A stretch of 64,000 nucleotides of DNA from WTGU01 sp965242855. Lineage in GTDB: Bacteria > Pseudomonadota > Alphaproteobacteria > UBA828. Made by a program: the position numbers and the translations under genes. Positions 16,363-25,412 of the stretch are shown here, in pieces (position 1 is the first letter of the stretch; each line of letters begins with the position of its first letter). Location of the stretch: positions 1,550,001 to 1,614,000 of the forward strand of contig OZ251509.1 of assembly GCA_965242855.1 (NCBI GenBank). The letters run 5' to 3'. The notes below the pieces were generated by a model, which saw only the letters and a program-made list of their open reading frames with translations, was not told the origin of the DNA and did no database searches.

Positions 16363-18045
16363 CTACGGGTGTGCGCCTCCTGCGGAACGGTCGAGCACGC
16401 GGCCCGGCGGCGGGACGTCGCGGTAGCCGCTTTCATCGAACACCTGGACGCCGTTGACCCAGACGCCGTGCACGCCGCAGGGATCGCGGATCAGGCGGCT
16501 CTCGCCGCCGGGCAGGTCGTCCACGCGCCGCAGCGGGCCGCGCGCGACCGTCGACGGGTCGAACAGCAGGAGGTCCGCGCACTTGCCGGGGGCGATCTCG
16601 CCGCGCTCCGCGATGCCGTAGAGCCGCGCCGGCAGGCTGGTGAGGCGGCGGATGCCGTCCTCCAGGCCGAACACGCCCTTCTCCCGCACCCAATGCCCGA
16701 GCAGGTGCAGGCCGTAGCCCGCGTCGCACATGTAGCAGAGATGGGCGCCGGCGTCCGAAAGGCTGACGAGGCCGGCGTCGTGGCGCAGGAGCCCCTCGAC
16801 CGCCGCCTCGTCCGCGTTGAGCAGGGCGGCGTTGAAGACCGTCTCCAGCGCCTCGTCGACGGCGAGGTCGAAGAGGACGTCGACCGGGTCGCGGCCCTCG
16901 CGCCCGGCGATCGCCGCGATGGTCTCGCCTTCCAGCGCCCGGTGCCCGGGCGCCCGCGCCACCTCGACCCGCCGCCAGTCGCCGTAGAACAGCTTGCCGC
17001 GCTGGGGTTTCTCCAGGTCCGCGCGGAACCGCTCCCGGAACCCCTCGCTCCCGATGATCGCGAGGAACTCCCCGTCGGAGGCGGCGTGCAGCGGCTTCCA
17101 GGCGTCGAGGCTCTGGAGAGGAAAGGCCGTCCGCATCGAAAAATCCATGCTGAGCGGCTGGCAGGAGACCTGCGCCCACAGCGCGTTGCCGCGGCGCTGC
17201 GCGGCGGCCGAATCCTCGAGCATCCCGATGGCGCGGTCCGGGAAGGCGTCGTTGTGGAGCGCGGCGGTCATGAACACCGGCCGGCCGGTCGCGGCGGCCA
17301 TCTCCTCGAGGAAGGCGGTGGTCACGCCCGGCCCGACGGTGAGCTGGAAGACGCCGCGGCCGCGCGCGCCGAGCGTGCCGACCAGGGCGCGCATCTCGGC
17401 CTCGTCGGCGAGCCGGGAGGGCATCGGCACCCCGCCGTCGCCGTTGTGGTTCAGGGAGGTGGAAGAGGCGAAGCCGATGGCGCCGGCCTCCAGCGCTTCC
17501 TCCACGATGGCGCGCATGGCCGCTACTTCGTCCTCCGTGGCGGCCCGCTCCGAGGCTTCCGCCCCAAGCACGGTCGTGCGCACCGCCGAATGGCCGACGA
17601 AGACGCCGACGTTGGGGTAGCAGCCCTTGCGGCGCAGCAGGGCGAGATAGTCGGGGAAGCTCTCGAACCCCCAGTCGATCCCCTCCTCCAGGGCGGCGAT
17701 GGACATGCCCTCGACCTCGGCGAGATTGCGCGCGATCTGCTCGCGCCGGGCGGCGGGGCACGGCGCGATGCTGAAGCCGCAATTGCCCGTCACCACCGTC
17801 GTCACGCCGAGCGCCGGCGAGGGCGTCGCCTGGCGTTCCCAGGTGAGCTGCGCGTCGTAATGGGTGTGGACGTCGACGATGCCGGGCGCGAGAACGAGGC
17901 CGTCGGCCTCGACCGTCTCGCGCGCGCCTTCCGGCACGGCGCCGACCTCGGCGATCCGCCCGCCGTCGACCGCCACGTCGGCCGCCACGAGTGGGTTGCC
18001 CACGCCATCGGCGACCATCGCGCCGCGAATCACGAGATCGTGCAT
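16363..18045 (-). CDS. D-aminoacylase / N-acyl-D-amino-acid deacylase family amidohydrolase
   Basis: A 560-residue cytosolic zinc hydrolase that removes acyl groups from N-acyl-D-amino acids. The start MHDLVIRGAMVADG opens the usual composite beta-sandwich. The metal motif HTH is in DVHTHYDAQLTWE. The Cys used as a metal ligand in this subfamily is in VTGNCGFSIAP. SLSDAGAHLCYMCDAGYG carries the catalytic Asp. Length is normal for the family (about 480-580). It stands alone, divergent from the DNA methyltransferase gene over about 290 bases. Confidence 0.9.
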   Translation of the reverse strand: MHDLVIRGAMVADGVGNPLVAADVAVDGGRIAEVGAVPEGARETVEADGLVLAPGIVDVHTHYDAQLTWERQATPSPALGVTTVVTGNCGFSIAPCPAARREQIARNLAEVEGMSIAALEEGIDWGFESFPDYLALLRRKGCYPNVGVFVGHSAVRTTVLGAEASERAATEDEVAAMRAIVEEALEAGAIGFASSTSLNHNGDGGVPMPSRLADEAEMRALVGTLGARGRGVFQLTVGPGVTTAFLEEMAAATGRPVFMTAALHNDAFPDRAIGMLEDSAAAQRRGNALWAQVSCQPLSMDFSMRTAFPLQSLDAWKPLHAASDGEFLAIIGSEGFRERFRADLEKPQRGKLFYGDWRRVEVARAPGHRALEGETIAAIAGREGRDPVDVLFDLAVDEALETVFNAALLNADEAAVEGLLRHDAGLVSLSDAGAHLCYMCDAGYGLHLLGHWVREKGVFGLEDGIRRLTSLPARLYGIAERGEIAPGKCADLLLFDPSTVARGPLRRVDDLPGGESRLIRDPCGVHGVWVNGVQVFDESGYRDVPPPGRVLDRSAGGAHP

Positions 18046-18337
18046 GTCCCGAACCACCCCGAAGCCTCCCTGCCGAAGCCCGCGCCGATTATGGCCGAGC
18101 GCGCGGCCGTTGGCGAACGGAAAACCCCGGCCGGGCCGCCGCCCGCCTCGCGGCCTTGGCGACTCCGGGAGCCGTAGAGAACGGCGGGCCGACCGCGAGA
18201 CGAAGCGTGCATTCCGCCGCTTGCGTGCCGCGATACCGGCGCGTAGCTTGCCCTCCAGTGTCGCTTTTACCCGCTCGCAAAGCATTCGTCGCGCCTTTCG
18301 GTCGGCGGAAGCGGCGCAGCCCGCCGGGAGGATCGGA

Positions 18338-19969
18338 GTGGAATCGGACGCCCTCCGCAAAGCGCGCGGAGCCTTTTTCACGCCGCCGGACATCGCGAAC
18401 GCCCTCATCGAATGGGCCGTCCGTTCCGCCGACGACACGGTGTTCGAACCGGCTTGCGGCGAGGCGCGCTTCCTTCTCGCGGCGGGCGAACGGCTGAAAC
18501 GCATCGGAGCGCGGCCGTTCCGCTGGCGCGAGCGGCTCCATGGCGTGGAGATTTTCGCGGCATCGGCCAGGAACGCCGAAGCCCTCCTTCGTGAGGCAGG
18601 GTTCGACGCTTGCGTCGCCGTGGGCGATTTCTTCGAACATCGGGCGTCGGCGCCCTACGACGCGGTGGTCGGCAACCCGCCCTTCGTCCGCTACCAGAGC
18701 TTCACGGGTGCGGCCCGCACACGCGGCCTGGAAGCGGCGTTGACGCAAGGCGTCCGCCTCTCCGGGCTGGCCGGTTCGTGGGCCGCGTTCGTCGTCGAGG
18801 CGGCGCGGCACGTCGCGCCGGGCGGGCGATTGGCGCTCGTCCTGCCCGCCGAACTCCTGAGCGTGAACTACGCGCGGGAGGTGCGCCGTTTCCTGTTGCG
18901 CCGGTTCGTCCGCGTGCGCATCGTCGCGTTTGAAGAGCGCGTTTTTCCGGGAGTCCTGGAGGAAGTCGTTCTGTTGTTTGCCGAGGGCAGCGGAGGCGCT
19001 TCCCGTCTGGAAATCCACCAGACGCGGAACGTGGAATCGCTCGGCGCGGTCGAAGCGGCGGCCTGGACGGTGCACGCGCCCGGCGATGGCGAGAAGTGGA
19101 CCCAGGCGCTCGTCCCGAAGGATACGCTGGCGGCCTGGCGGATGCTCGCCGGCGAGCGTTTCGAACCCCTCGGCGCATGGGGCACCGCCTACCTCGGCGC
19201 GGTCACGGGCAACAACGAGTTCTTCGCGCTGACGACGGCCGGCGCCCGCGCGCGCGGCCTGCATGAAAACGACACCGTGCGTATCTCGCCGCCGGGCGCT
19301 CGCCATTTGCGCGGTCCCGATTTCAACACGGCCATGTGGAAACGGCTCGCCGCGGATGGCGCGCGATGCCTGCTGCTCTCCCCCGACGGCGAACCGTCGG
19401 ACGCGGCCCGGAGATACATCGCCGAAGGTGCGCGCAGCGGCGTCGCGAAGGCTTACAAATGCCGCGTCCGAAATCCCTGGTGGCGCGTGCCGCTGGTCGA
19501 CGTTCCCGACCTGCTCGTGACTTACATGAACGACGATCGCCCGCGACTCGTCGGCAACGCCGCGCGGGTGAGAATCCTCAACTCCGTTTACGGCATCCGG
19601 CTTGCGCCGGGGCGAAAGCGGCTCGGGCGCCGGCTCCTGCTGATCGCCTGCCTGAACAGCGTCACTCTTCTGGGCGCGGAGCTCGTCGGGCGAGCCTATG
19701 GCGGCGGCCTGCTCAAAATGGAACCCCGTGAAGCCGACAAGTTGCCCGTGCCAGCGCCCGGGCGTCTCGAAGCAGGCGGGGCGAAACTGCGAACCCTCGG
19801 CCCGCAAGTCGCTCGGATGCCACGCGCCGGCGCGTTGCGAGGTCTCGTGGAAGCCGTCGACGACATCGTGCTGGCCGGCATGCCGGAAAGAGACTTGAGA
19901 GAGATCCGGCAGGCGCGCGAGACGCTGTTCCGGCGCCGTCGAGCGAGAGGAAAGAGCGGTGGCGATTGA
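18338..19969 (+). CDS. Adenine-specific DNA methyltransferase (type II R-M style)
   Basis: A 543-residue class I SAM-dependent methyltransferase. The GTG start at 18338 is chosen because GGGAGGATC precedes it and the protein then begins ESDALRKARGAFFTPP, the usual N terminus of N6-adenine enzymes. SAM motif I is VFEPACGEARFLLA and the catalytic motif IV is NPPF in AVVGNPPFVRY. The C-terminal half is a target-recognition region ending in a basic tail. The next gene starts at GTG 19959, overlapping its stop, and looks like a frameshifted nuclease partner. GC matches the surroundings, so no recent transfer is evident. Confidence 0.85.
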   Translation: MESDALRKARGAFFTPPDIANALIEWAVRSADDTVFEPACGEARFLLAAGERLKRIGARPFRWRERLHGVEIFAASARNAEALLREAGFDACVAVGDFFEHRASAPYDAVVGNPPFVRYQSFTGAARTRGLEAALTQGVRLSGLAGSWAAFVVEAARHVAPGGRLALVLPAELLSVNYAREVRRFLLRRFVRVRIVAFEERVFPGVLEEVVLLFAEGSGGASRLEIHQTRNVESLGAVEAAAWTVHAPGDGEKWTQALVPKDTLAAWRMLAGERFEPLGAWGTAYLGAVTGNNEFFALTTAGARARGLHENDTVRISPPGARHLRGPDFNTAMWKRLAADGARCLLLSPDGEPSDAARRYIAEGARSGVAKAYKCRVRNPWWRVPLVDVPDLLVTYMNDDRPRLVGNAARVRILNSVYGIRLAPGRKRLGRRLLLIACLNSVTLLGAELVGRAYGGGLLKMEPREADKLPVPAPGRLEAGGAKLRTLGPQVARMPRAGALRGLVEAVDDIVLAGMPERDLREIRQARETLFRRRRARGKSGGD

Positions 19970-20691
19970 CGAACGGCTCGAGCGGTCCCTGAAGTCGGTG
20001 GGGAACAAACCCTCGGACGATTCGCCGGCTCCGATCAAGAAAGCCTACAGCGAGAAAATCTCCGGTGCCGTGGCGCATGCCGTCGCCGCGGACCTGCGCG
20101 AACGCGGCCTGACGGAGCCCAGCCCGACCGTCGGGCGCGCGCGATACCGCCGGGGCGGAGCGCCGCATGGCCGGCGGCATCGGCGCGAAGAAGGTCGACG
20201 TCACCTGGGCGACCGAGGAAGCGGGATTGCTGCTCGGTGTATCGATCAAGACCTTCAACTTCCGCGACGGGCGGACGAGCAATTTCCAAAAGAATCTCAC
20301 CAACCGGCGGGGCGATATGCTGTTCGAGGCGGTGACGCTGCATCGCCGGTTCCCCTACGCCGTGCTCGGTGGGTTGTTCTTGCTGGACCGCGGCGCGCGG
20401 CACGACCAAACCCGACGACGACGCTCGACCTTCCTGAACGCGCATGACCGCTTCCGGCTCTTTACCGGGAGAACCGATCCGGGCGGTCGGGACGAGCAAT
20501 ACGAACGGCTCTATATCGTGCTCCTCGACGCTTCGTCGTCTCACACGAACGCCCACGCTTATCCGGTCGGCAAACCAGACGAGAGAATCGAGATGGCACG
20601 GGTGCTCGACGAATTGATCGCGGACGTCGCGGTTCGAAACCCGGATTTCTACCGCTACGAAGGCGGGTCGCTGTCGCCGGCCGGCGGCTGA
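19959..20691 (+). pseudogene. Frameshifted probable restriction-endonuclease partner of the methyltransferase
   Basis: Two frames must be joined to give one protein of about 244 residues. The first, from GTG 19959, reads AIDERLERSLKSVGNK to about LRERGLTEPSP. The second, open upstream of 20167, reads AGAERRMAGGIGAKKVDV to SLSPAGG. The switch lies between about 20100 and 20160, a GC-rich run of CG repeats where one extra base or two missing bases would explain it. The core KVDVTW...GLLLGVSIKTFNF resembles a PD-(D/E)XK strand pair (Asp, then Ser-Ile-Lys in place of Glu-x-Lys). Overlap with the methyltransferase gene suggests the cognate endonuclease. It may be a true pseudogene, a recoded gene or a sequence error. 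Confidence 0.6.
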
Positions 20692-20725
20692 CGGGCCCGG
20701 GGCCCCATGCCGCGGGAAGCCTGTT

Positions 20726-21331
20726 TCAGGCGCTCTTCGGCGTCGTCACGCCGATGAGGCAGTCGCGGGTCACGAGGCCCGCGAGCCTGTCGCGCGGCCA
20801 GCCCGCGGTTCCGTCGGGGCGGCGCGGCAGGACCATGTAGCGCATGTCGGCGGTCGAATCGTGGACCCGGACGGCGACCTCCCGGGGCAGCACGGTGCCG
20901 AACTCGCGCAGCACCGCCCGCGGTTCGCGCACCACCCGCGCGCGGTACGCCTTCGACTTGTACCAGTCGGGCGGAAGCCCGAGCAGGGCGCGCGGGTAGC
21001 ACGAGCAGAGCGTGCAGACGATCACGTTGTGGACGTCGGGCGTGTTTTCGACGACCAGAAGCTTGGTGGGGCCGAGATCGATGCCGAGGCGCGCGCAGGC
21101 CTCGGTGCCGTCCGCCAGCAGCGCCGCCTTGAATTCCGGGTCGCTCCAGGCGCGGGCCGCCACCTGGGCGCCGCGCGCCGGAGACCGCGCGTCCATCGCC
21201 TCGATCTCGGCGCGCATGTCGTCGGCGCCGAACACGCCCTTCTCGATCAGGAGCTCGCGCACGGCGATTTCCATCGTCCGGTAGTAGGAAAGCGCCTCGT
21301 CGGGGGGCGGGGCGTGGGTTTCCGTCGCCAT
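20726..21331 (-). CDS. nthA: Nitrile hydratase alpha subunit, cobalt type
   Basis: A 201-residue metal-bearing subunit that hydrates nitriles to amides. The metal claw is CTLCSC in VCTLCSCYPRALLG; Thr at the second position is the signature of the cobalt class (the iron class has Ser). The downstream KSKAYRARVVREPRAVL is the family's conserved substrate/subunit-contact stretch, and TADMRYMVLPRRP is also present. It is third in a three-gene operon after two half-beta-subunit genes, with 3 bases between stop and ATG. The same arrangement is found in thiocyanate hydrolase and in the toyocamycin nitrile hydratase ToyJKL, so the true substrate may not be a simple nitrile. Confidence 0.92.
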   Translation of the reverse strand: MATETHAPPPDEALSYYRTMEIAVRELLIEKGVFGADDMRAEIEAMDARSPARGAQVAARAWSDPEFKAALLADGTEACARLGIDLGPTKLLVVENTPDVHNVIVCTLCSCYPRALLGLPPDWYKSKAYRARVVREPRAVLREFGTVLPREVAVRVHDSTADMRYMVLPRRPDGTAGWPRDRLAGLVTRDCLIGVTTPKSA

Positions 21332-21334
21332 TCC

Positions 21335-21628
21335 TCACTCCGTCGCGGGTTCGAGCCAGTGCTCGTAAAGTTCGATGTCGAGGGTATCGCCGGGCGGGCC
21401 GTCGTAGCCGGGCCAGAGCGCGGTCTGGGCGAAACGCACCCGATAGAGGGTTCGGGCGGGTCGGCCGTCCCGCCCGAAGGCCAGTTCCTCCGGGTTGCCG
21501 AAGGCGCCGCAGACGCGCTCGACCTCGCCGGCGGCGCCGCGCGCGTAGTAAGGCGTGCGGACATGCCCCGGCGGGAAGGCCCGGCGCACCCGCACCCGGG
21601 CGCCGGGCGCATAACGGGCGGCGGTCAT
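21335..21628 (-). CDS. Nitrile hydratase beta subunit, C-terminal half as a separate gene
   Basis: A 97-residue protein equal to only the C-terminal SH3-like barrel of nitrile hydratase beta (ARYAPGARVRVRRAFPPGHVR; LYRVRFAQTALWPGYDG; LDIELYEHWLEP). The ATG overlaps the stop of the preceding N-half gene as ATGA. In ordinary nitrile hydratases this domain is fused to the N-half. In thiocyanate hydrolase and ToyJKL it is a separate subunit. Both halves are intact here, so the split looks like a stable gene arrangement rather than decay. Confidence 0.88.
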   Translation of the reverse strand: MTAARYAPGARVRVRRAFPPGHVRTPYYARGAAGEVERVCGAFGNPEELAFGRDGRPARTLYRVRFAQTALWPGYDGPPGDTLDIELYEHWLEPATE

Positions 21629-21951
21629 CCGCAGTCCTCGCGCGCCTCGACCTCCGCCATGCGGCGCCCGAGCTCGTCGGCCGTGATCACGCCCTTGGCG
21701 AGCAAGGTGCCGGCGATGGAGGCGATCCAGCGCTCGTAATAGCTCATCTCGTCGTAGGCGCGGGCGCCGAGTTGCTCGATCCCGCGCCGCAGCTCGTCCA
21801 CCGTGACGAGCCGCCGCTCCGGCTTGGCGAGCAGCACCATCAGCGCGTCGACCCGCTTCTCCCACGGCGCGTGCGCATGCTCCGCCCGCGCAATGCTGCC
21901 GGCCGGCAGCCCGCCCACGTCGTGGCAGCCCCGGCCCGGATCGTCGGTCAC
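21625..21951 (-). CDS. Nitrile hydratase beta subunit, N-terminal half as a separate gene
   Basis: A 108-residue helical protein. The start is GTG 21951, set by GGAGG seven bases upstream; an ATG at 21993 gives an unlikely Arg/Glu-rich extension. Family marks are HDVGGLPAGSI, APWEKRVDALMVLL and SYYERWIASIAGTLLAKGVIT. It corresponds to the N-terminal domain of nitrile hydratase beta. A p14K-like metallochaperone is homologous to this domain too, so an activator role is a second possibility. It is first in the operon betaN-betaC-alpha. Confidence 0.85.
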   Translation of the reverse strand: MTDDPGRGCHDVGGLPAGSIARAEHAHAPWEKRVDALMVLLAKPERRLVTVDELRRGIEQLGARAYDEMSYYERWIASIAGTLLAKGVITADELGRRMAEVEAREDCG

Positions 21952-22121
21952 GGCGCCTCCCTCCCCTCTCCGCTGGCGGCGTGGTTCTTCCATGCCTCGG
22001 ACCGAGTGTAGAGGGTTTTCGACCGGGGCGTAAGCGCCGCCCGCTTGCCGCCCCTGCGGACTGTTGTTCTAATCCGCGGCGGCGCGGGGCGGAGGATGCG
22101 GGCCGCGGAGGAGCGCGGGCG

Positions 22122-23762
22122 GTGGGCGAGTGGTACCCGAAGGAGCGGCTGGGGGACCTGCCGGCGGCGGCGGCGCGGCGTTGGGGCATGCGCGAAGCGC
22201 TGGTCCATGAGGGGAAGCGCTGGAGCTACGGTGCCTTCGACCGGGAGGTGGACCGCGTTGCCAAAGGGCTGATCGCGTTGGGCGTCGAGAAGGGCGAGCA
22301 CGTCGCGCTGTGGCTGCCCAACCGGGCGGAATGGCTCTTCCTGGCCTTCGCGATCGCCAAGATCGGCGCCGTTCTGGTGCCGCTCAACACGCGCTACCGC
22401 ACCGACGACGTCGCCTACACCGTGCGGCAATCCGACAGCGCGACCTGGATCGGCGTCGACCGCTCCGGCCCCGTCGACTACGCCGCCATGCTCCGCGCGG
22501 TGCTTCCGGGGCTGGCGGCGCAGGACCCGCGCGCCGCCGACATCGCCGACTTCCCCCGGCTGCGGCGCCTGATCCTGCTTGGCGAAACCGCGGAGCCCGG
22601 CACGCTCGGCTGGGAGGCGCTGCTTGCCGGCGGCGCAGAGGTTTCCGACGCGGCGCTGGCCGCGCGGGCGCGGGCAGTCGATCCGGACGACCGGGTGATG
22701 ATCGGCTACACCTCGGGCACCACCGGACATCCCAAGGGGGTGATGCACACCCACGTGATGATCCGCAACATGCGCGAGCGCGCCAACCGCATCGGCCTGA
22801 CCTTCGAGGACGCGATCGTCAACCCGCTGCCCCTCTTCCACATGTACGGCTTCAGCGAAGGCGGGCTGATCTCGGTCATCGCCGGCTGCAAGCACGTGCT
22901 GCTGCCCGCCTTCGACGCCGACGAGTGCATGCGCCTCGTGGAAGCGGAGAGAGGCACGGTGATCCACGGCTTCGATACCCACTACAAGGAATATCTCGAC
23001 TCCCTGGCGCACGCGAAGCGGGACGTATCGAGCCTCCGCTTCGGCACCTTTCCGTCGGGCATGACGAGCTCGGCCCGGATCGCCCGCCGGGTCCAGGCCG
23101 AGATGGTCCCTACCTTCACCGGATGGGGCATGACCGAGACCTTCACCTTCGCCACCATGTCGTTCGGGAACTCCACGACCGAGCAGCGCTGCGACGCCTC
23201 GGGCTTCCCGGCGCCGGGTTTCGAGGTCAAGGTGATCGACCCGGAGAGCGGGCGGGAGCGGGCGCCGGGCGAGGAAGGCGAACTCCTGATCCGCGGCTAC
23301 ATGGTCACCCGGGGCTACTACGACGACCGGCAGGCGACGGAAACGGCCATCGACGGCGACGGCTGGCTGCATACCGGCGACACCGCCCTGCTCCGTCCGG
23401 ACGGCCACCTCCGCTTCGTCGGACGCTACAAGGACCAGCTCAAGGTGGGCGGCGAGAACGTCTCGCCGGCGGAGGTCGAGGCCTTCCTCATGGCGCATCC
23501 GGCGATCGACCAGGTGGCGGTCGTCGGCTACCCCGACCCGCGCCTGACCGAGGTCGCCGTGGCCTTCGTCGTGACGGCGCCCGGCGCGGCGGTCGCCGCC
23601 GCCGACATCGCCGGCTTCTGCAAGGGCCGGATCGCGAGCTTCAAGATCCCGCGCCACACGCTCACGGTGGACGCCCTGCCGATGACCGCGAGCGGCAAGG
23701 TGCAGAAGCACAAGCTCCGCGCCCAGGCCCTCGACATGCTGGGCGCCCCCGCCGGGGGATAG
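22122..23762 (+). CDS. AMP-dependent acyl-CoA synthetase / ligase
   Basis: A 546-residue adenylate-forming enzyme that activates a carboxylic acid with ATP and CoA. The GTG start 22122 has GGAGGA nine bases upstream. Core motifs are GYTSGTTGHPKGVMHTH (P-loop), GWGMTETF, GWLHTGDTA, GRYKDQLKVGGENVSP and the catalytic Lys in MTASGKVQKHKLR. The acid substrate cannot be fixed; the fatty/aryl-CoA ligase branch fits best. It is followed 86 bases on by a 3-hydroxyisobutyrate-type dehydrogenase on the same strand, so the pair may belong to one catabolic route. Confidence 0.92.
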   Translation: MGEWYPKERLGDLPAAAARRWGMREALVHEGKRWSYGAFDREVDRVAKGLIALGVEKGEHVALWLPNRAEWLFLAFAIAKIGAVLVPLNTRYRTDDVAYTVRQSDSATWIGVDRSGPVDYAAMLRAVLPGLAAQDPRAADIADFPRLRRLILLGETAEPGTLGWEALLAGGAEVSDAALAARARAVDPDDRVMIGYTSGTTGHPKGVMHTHVMIRNMRERANRIGLTFEDAIVNPLPLFHMYGFSEGGLISVIAGCKHVLLPAFDADECMRLVEAERGTVIHGFDTHYKEYLDSLAHAKRDVSSLRFGTFPSGMTSSARIARRVQAEMVPTFTGWGMTETFTFATMSFGNSTTEQRCDASGFPAPGFEVKVIDPESGRERAPGEEGELLIRGYMVTRGYYDDRQATETAIDGDGWLHTGDTALLRPDGHLRFVGRYKDQLKVGGENVSPAEVEAFLMAHPAIDQVAVVGYPDPRLTEVAVAFVVTAPGAAVAAADIAGFCKGRIASFKIPRHTLTVDALPMTASGKVQKHKLRAQALDMLGAPAGG

Positions 23763-23848
23763 CTCCCGCGCCCGCGTTGTCCGGGTTTCGGGGCGTCGCT
23801 AGGATGGGCCGCCGCGCCGGGGCGGCGGGGAGAGGGAGAGCGAGCGAC

Positions 23849-24733
23849 ATGGGCGACGACGCTGGAACCAGGGTTGCGTTTCTCGGGCTGGGGGTGATGG
23901 GGTTCCCCATGGCGGGGCATCTCGCCAGGGCCGGCTGCGCGGTCACGGTCTACAACCGGACGGCGGCCAGGGCCGAGGCGTGGACCGGAACCCACTGGGG
24001 ACGCGCCGCCGCGACCCCCGCGGCCGCCGCCGAAGGCGCCGAGATCGTCTTCTCCTGCGTCGGCGCCGACGACGACCTTCGGGCGATCGTCCATGGCCCC
24101 GACGGCGCCCTCGCCGGCATGGCGGACGGCGCGCTCTTCGTCGACCACACGACCGCTTCCGCCGACGTCGCCCGTGAGGTCCACGCCGCCGCCGGGGAAC
24201 GCGGCTTGGGCTTCCTCGACGCGCCGGTCTCCGGCGGGCAGGCCGGCGCCGAGAACGGCGTGCTGACGGTGATGGTCGGCGGCGCCGAGGCCGATTTCGC
24301 CCGTGCGCGCCCGGTCATGGACGCCTACGCCCGCAACGTGACCCACATGGGCCCCGCCGGGAACGGCCAGCTCACCAAGATGGTGAACCAGATCTGCATC
24401 GCGGGAGTCGTGCAGGGCCTGGCCGAGGGGCTCAACTTCGCCCAGCGCGCCGGACTCGACGGCGGGACGGTGCTGGAGGTGATCTCGAAGGGCGCGGCCC
24501 AGTCGTGGCAGATGGAGAACCGCGGCGCGACGATGCTGGAAGGCGCCTTCGAATTCGGCTTCGCCGTCGACTGGATGCGCAAGGACCTGCGCCTCTGCTT
24601 CGAGGAAGCCCGGAAGAACGGCGCCCTCCTCCCCATGTCGATGCTGGTCGACCAGTTCTACGCCCACGTCCAGCGGCGTGGCGGCAACCGCTGGGACACG
24701 TCGAGCCTGATCCACCTGCTCCAGAACGTCTGA
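23849..24733 (+). CDS. 3-hydroxyisobutyrate dehydrogenase-family NAD(P)-dependent oxidoreductase
   Basis: A 294-residue beta-hydroxyacid dehydrogenase. The Rossmann motif is FLGLGVMGFPMAGHLARAG at residues about 10-28. The substrate loop DAPVSGGQAGAENG and catalytic Lys in GQLTKMVNQICIAG are both intact. Family members oxidise 3-hydroxyisobutyrate, tartronate semialdehyde, 2-(hydroxymethyl)glutarate or similar. Neighbouring genes do not decide which. Start ATG 23849 lies downstream of GGGGAGAGGGAGAG. Confidence 0.9.
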   Translation: MGDDAGTRVAFLGLGVMGFPMAGHLARAGCAVTVYNRTAARAEAWTGTHWGRAAATPAAAAEGAEIVFSCVGADDDLRAIVHGPDGALAGMADGALFVDHTTASADVAREVHAAAGERGLGFLDAPVSGGQAGAENGVLTVMVGGAEADFARARPVMDAYARNVTHMGPAGNGQLTKMVNQICIAGVVQGLAEGLNFAQRAGLDGGTVLEVISKGAAQSWQMENRGATMLEGAFEFGFAVDWMRKDLRLCFEEARKNGALLPMSMLVDQFYAHVQRRGGNRWDTSSLIHLLQNV

Positions 24734-24824
24734 GCGCGCCGCCTCGAACCAGCCGGCAACGGCCGCTTCCCCTGTGTTCGTGGGCTTGCGGGTTCGGCAA
24801 CGACCCGGACGAGAGGAGAGAGCC

Positions 24825-25340
24825 ATGAGGATCACCGCCTGCATCGCCGCGGCGCTGGCCGTCGCGATGGTTCCCGTCGCTGCGTCGGCTGCCGATGCGG
24901 TGGCCGCGCTCGTGGACGCCGACGGCGCCGCCATCGGCAAGGCCACCTTCGAGCAGACGCCCACCGGCGTGTTGATGTCGGTCGAAGCTTCGGGCCTGCC
25001 GCCCGGAGGGCACGGCATCCACTTGCACGGCGTCGGCGCCTGCACGCCGGATTTCAAGGCGGCGAAGGGTCACATCAACCCCGGCAAGGTCAAACACGGC
25101 CTGCGCCATCCGGAAGGGCCGGACAACGGCGATCTGCCCAACCTGTTCGTGGCCGCCGACGGCACCGCCCGGGCCGAATTCTTCACCACCCGGGTCTCGG
25201 TTGCCGGCGGCGACATGCCGGCGCTGCTGGACGCCGACGGCTCGTCGGTGATCATCCACGATCGTCCCGACGATCACATGACGCAGCCGATCGGCGGCGC
25301 GGGCGGGCGCATCGCCTGCGGCGTCATCCGCGAGATGTAG
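24825..25340 (+). CDS. sodC: Periplasmic Cu/Zn superoxide dismutase
   Basis: A 171-residue enzyme that dismutates superoxide in the periplasm. Signal peptide MRITACIAAALAVAMVPVAASA ends near residue 22 (read as two parts). Copper ligands are visible in HLH of GIHLHGVG, His of GHINPG and His of VIIHDRP. Zinc ligands are the bridging His, the His in VKHGL, the His of LRHPEG and the Asp of GDLPN. Cys in GACTPDF and RIACGVI form the usual disulfide, and Arg of GGRIA guides superoxide. The start has GAGAGGAGAGAG upstream. It is monocistronic and convergent with the ABC ATPase genes. Confidence 0.94.
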   Translation: MRITACIAAALAVAMVPVAASAADAVAALVDADGAAIGKATFEQTPTGVLMSVEASGLPPGGHGIHLHGVGACTPDFKAAKGHINPGKVKHGLRHPEGPDNGDLPNLFVAADGTARAEFFTTRVSVAGGDMPALLDADGSSVIIHDRPDDHMTQPIGGAGGRIACGVIREM

Positions 25341-25412
25341 CGGGGCCGGGAACGGGCGCGTCCCCGACCGTTCCCCGCGCCGCGGGTCCCGGCGCCGGGA
25401 AAGCGTCTCGTT

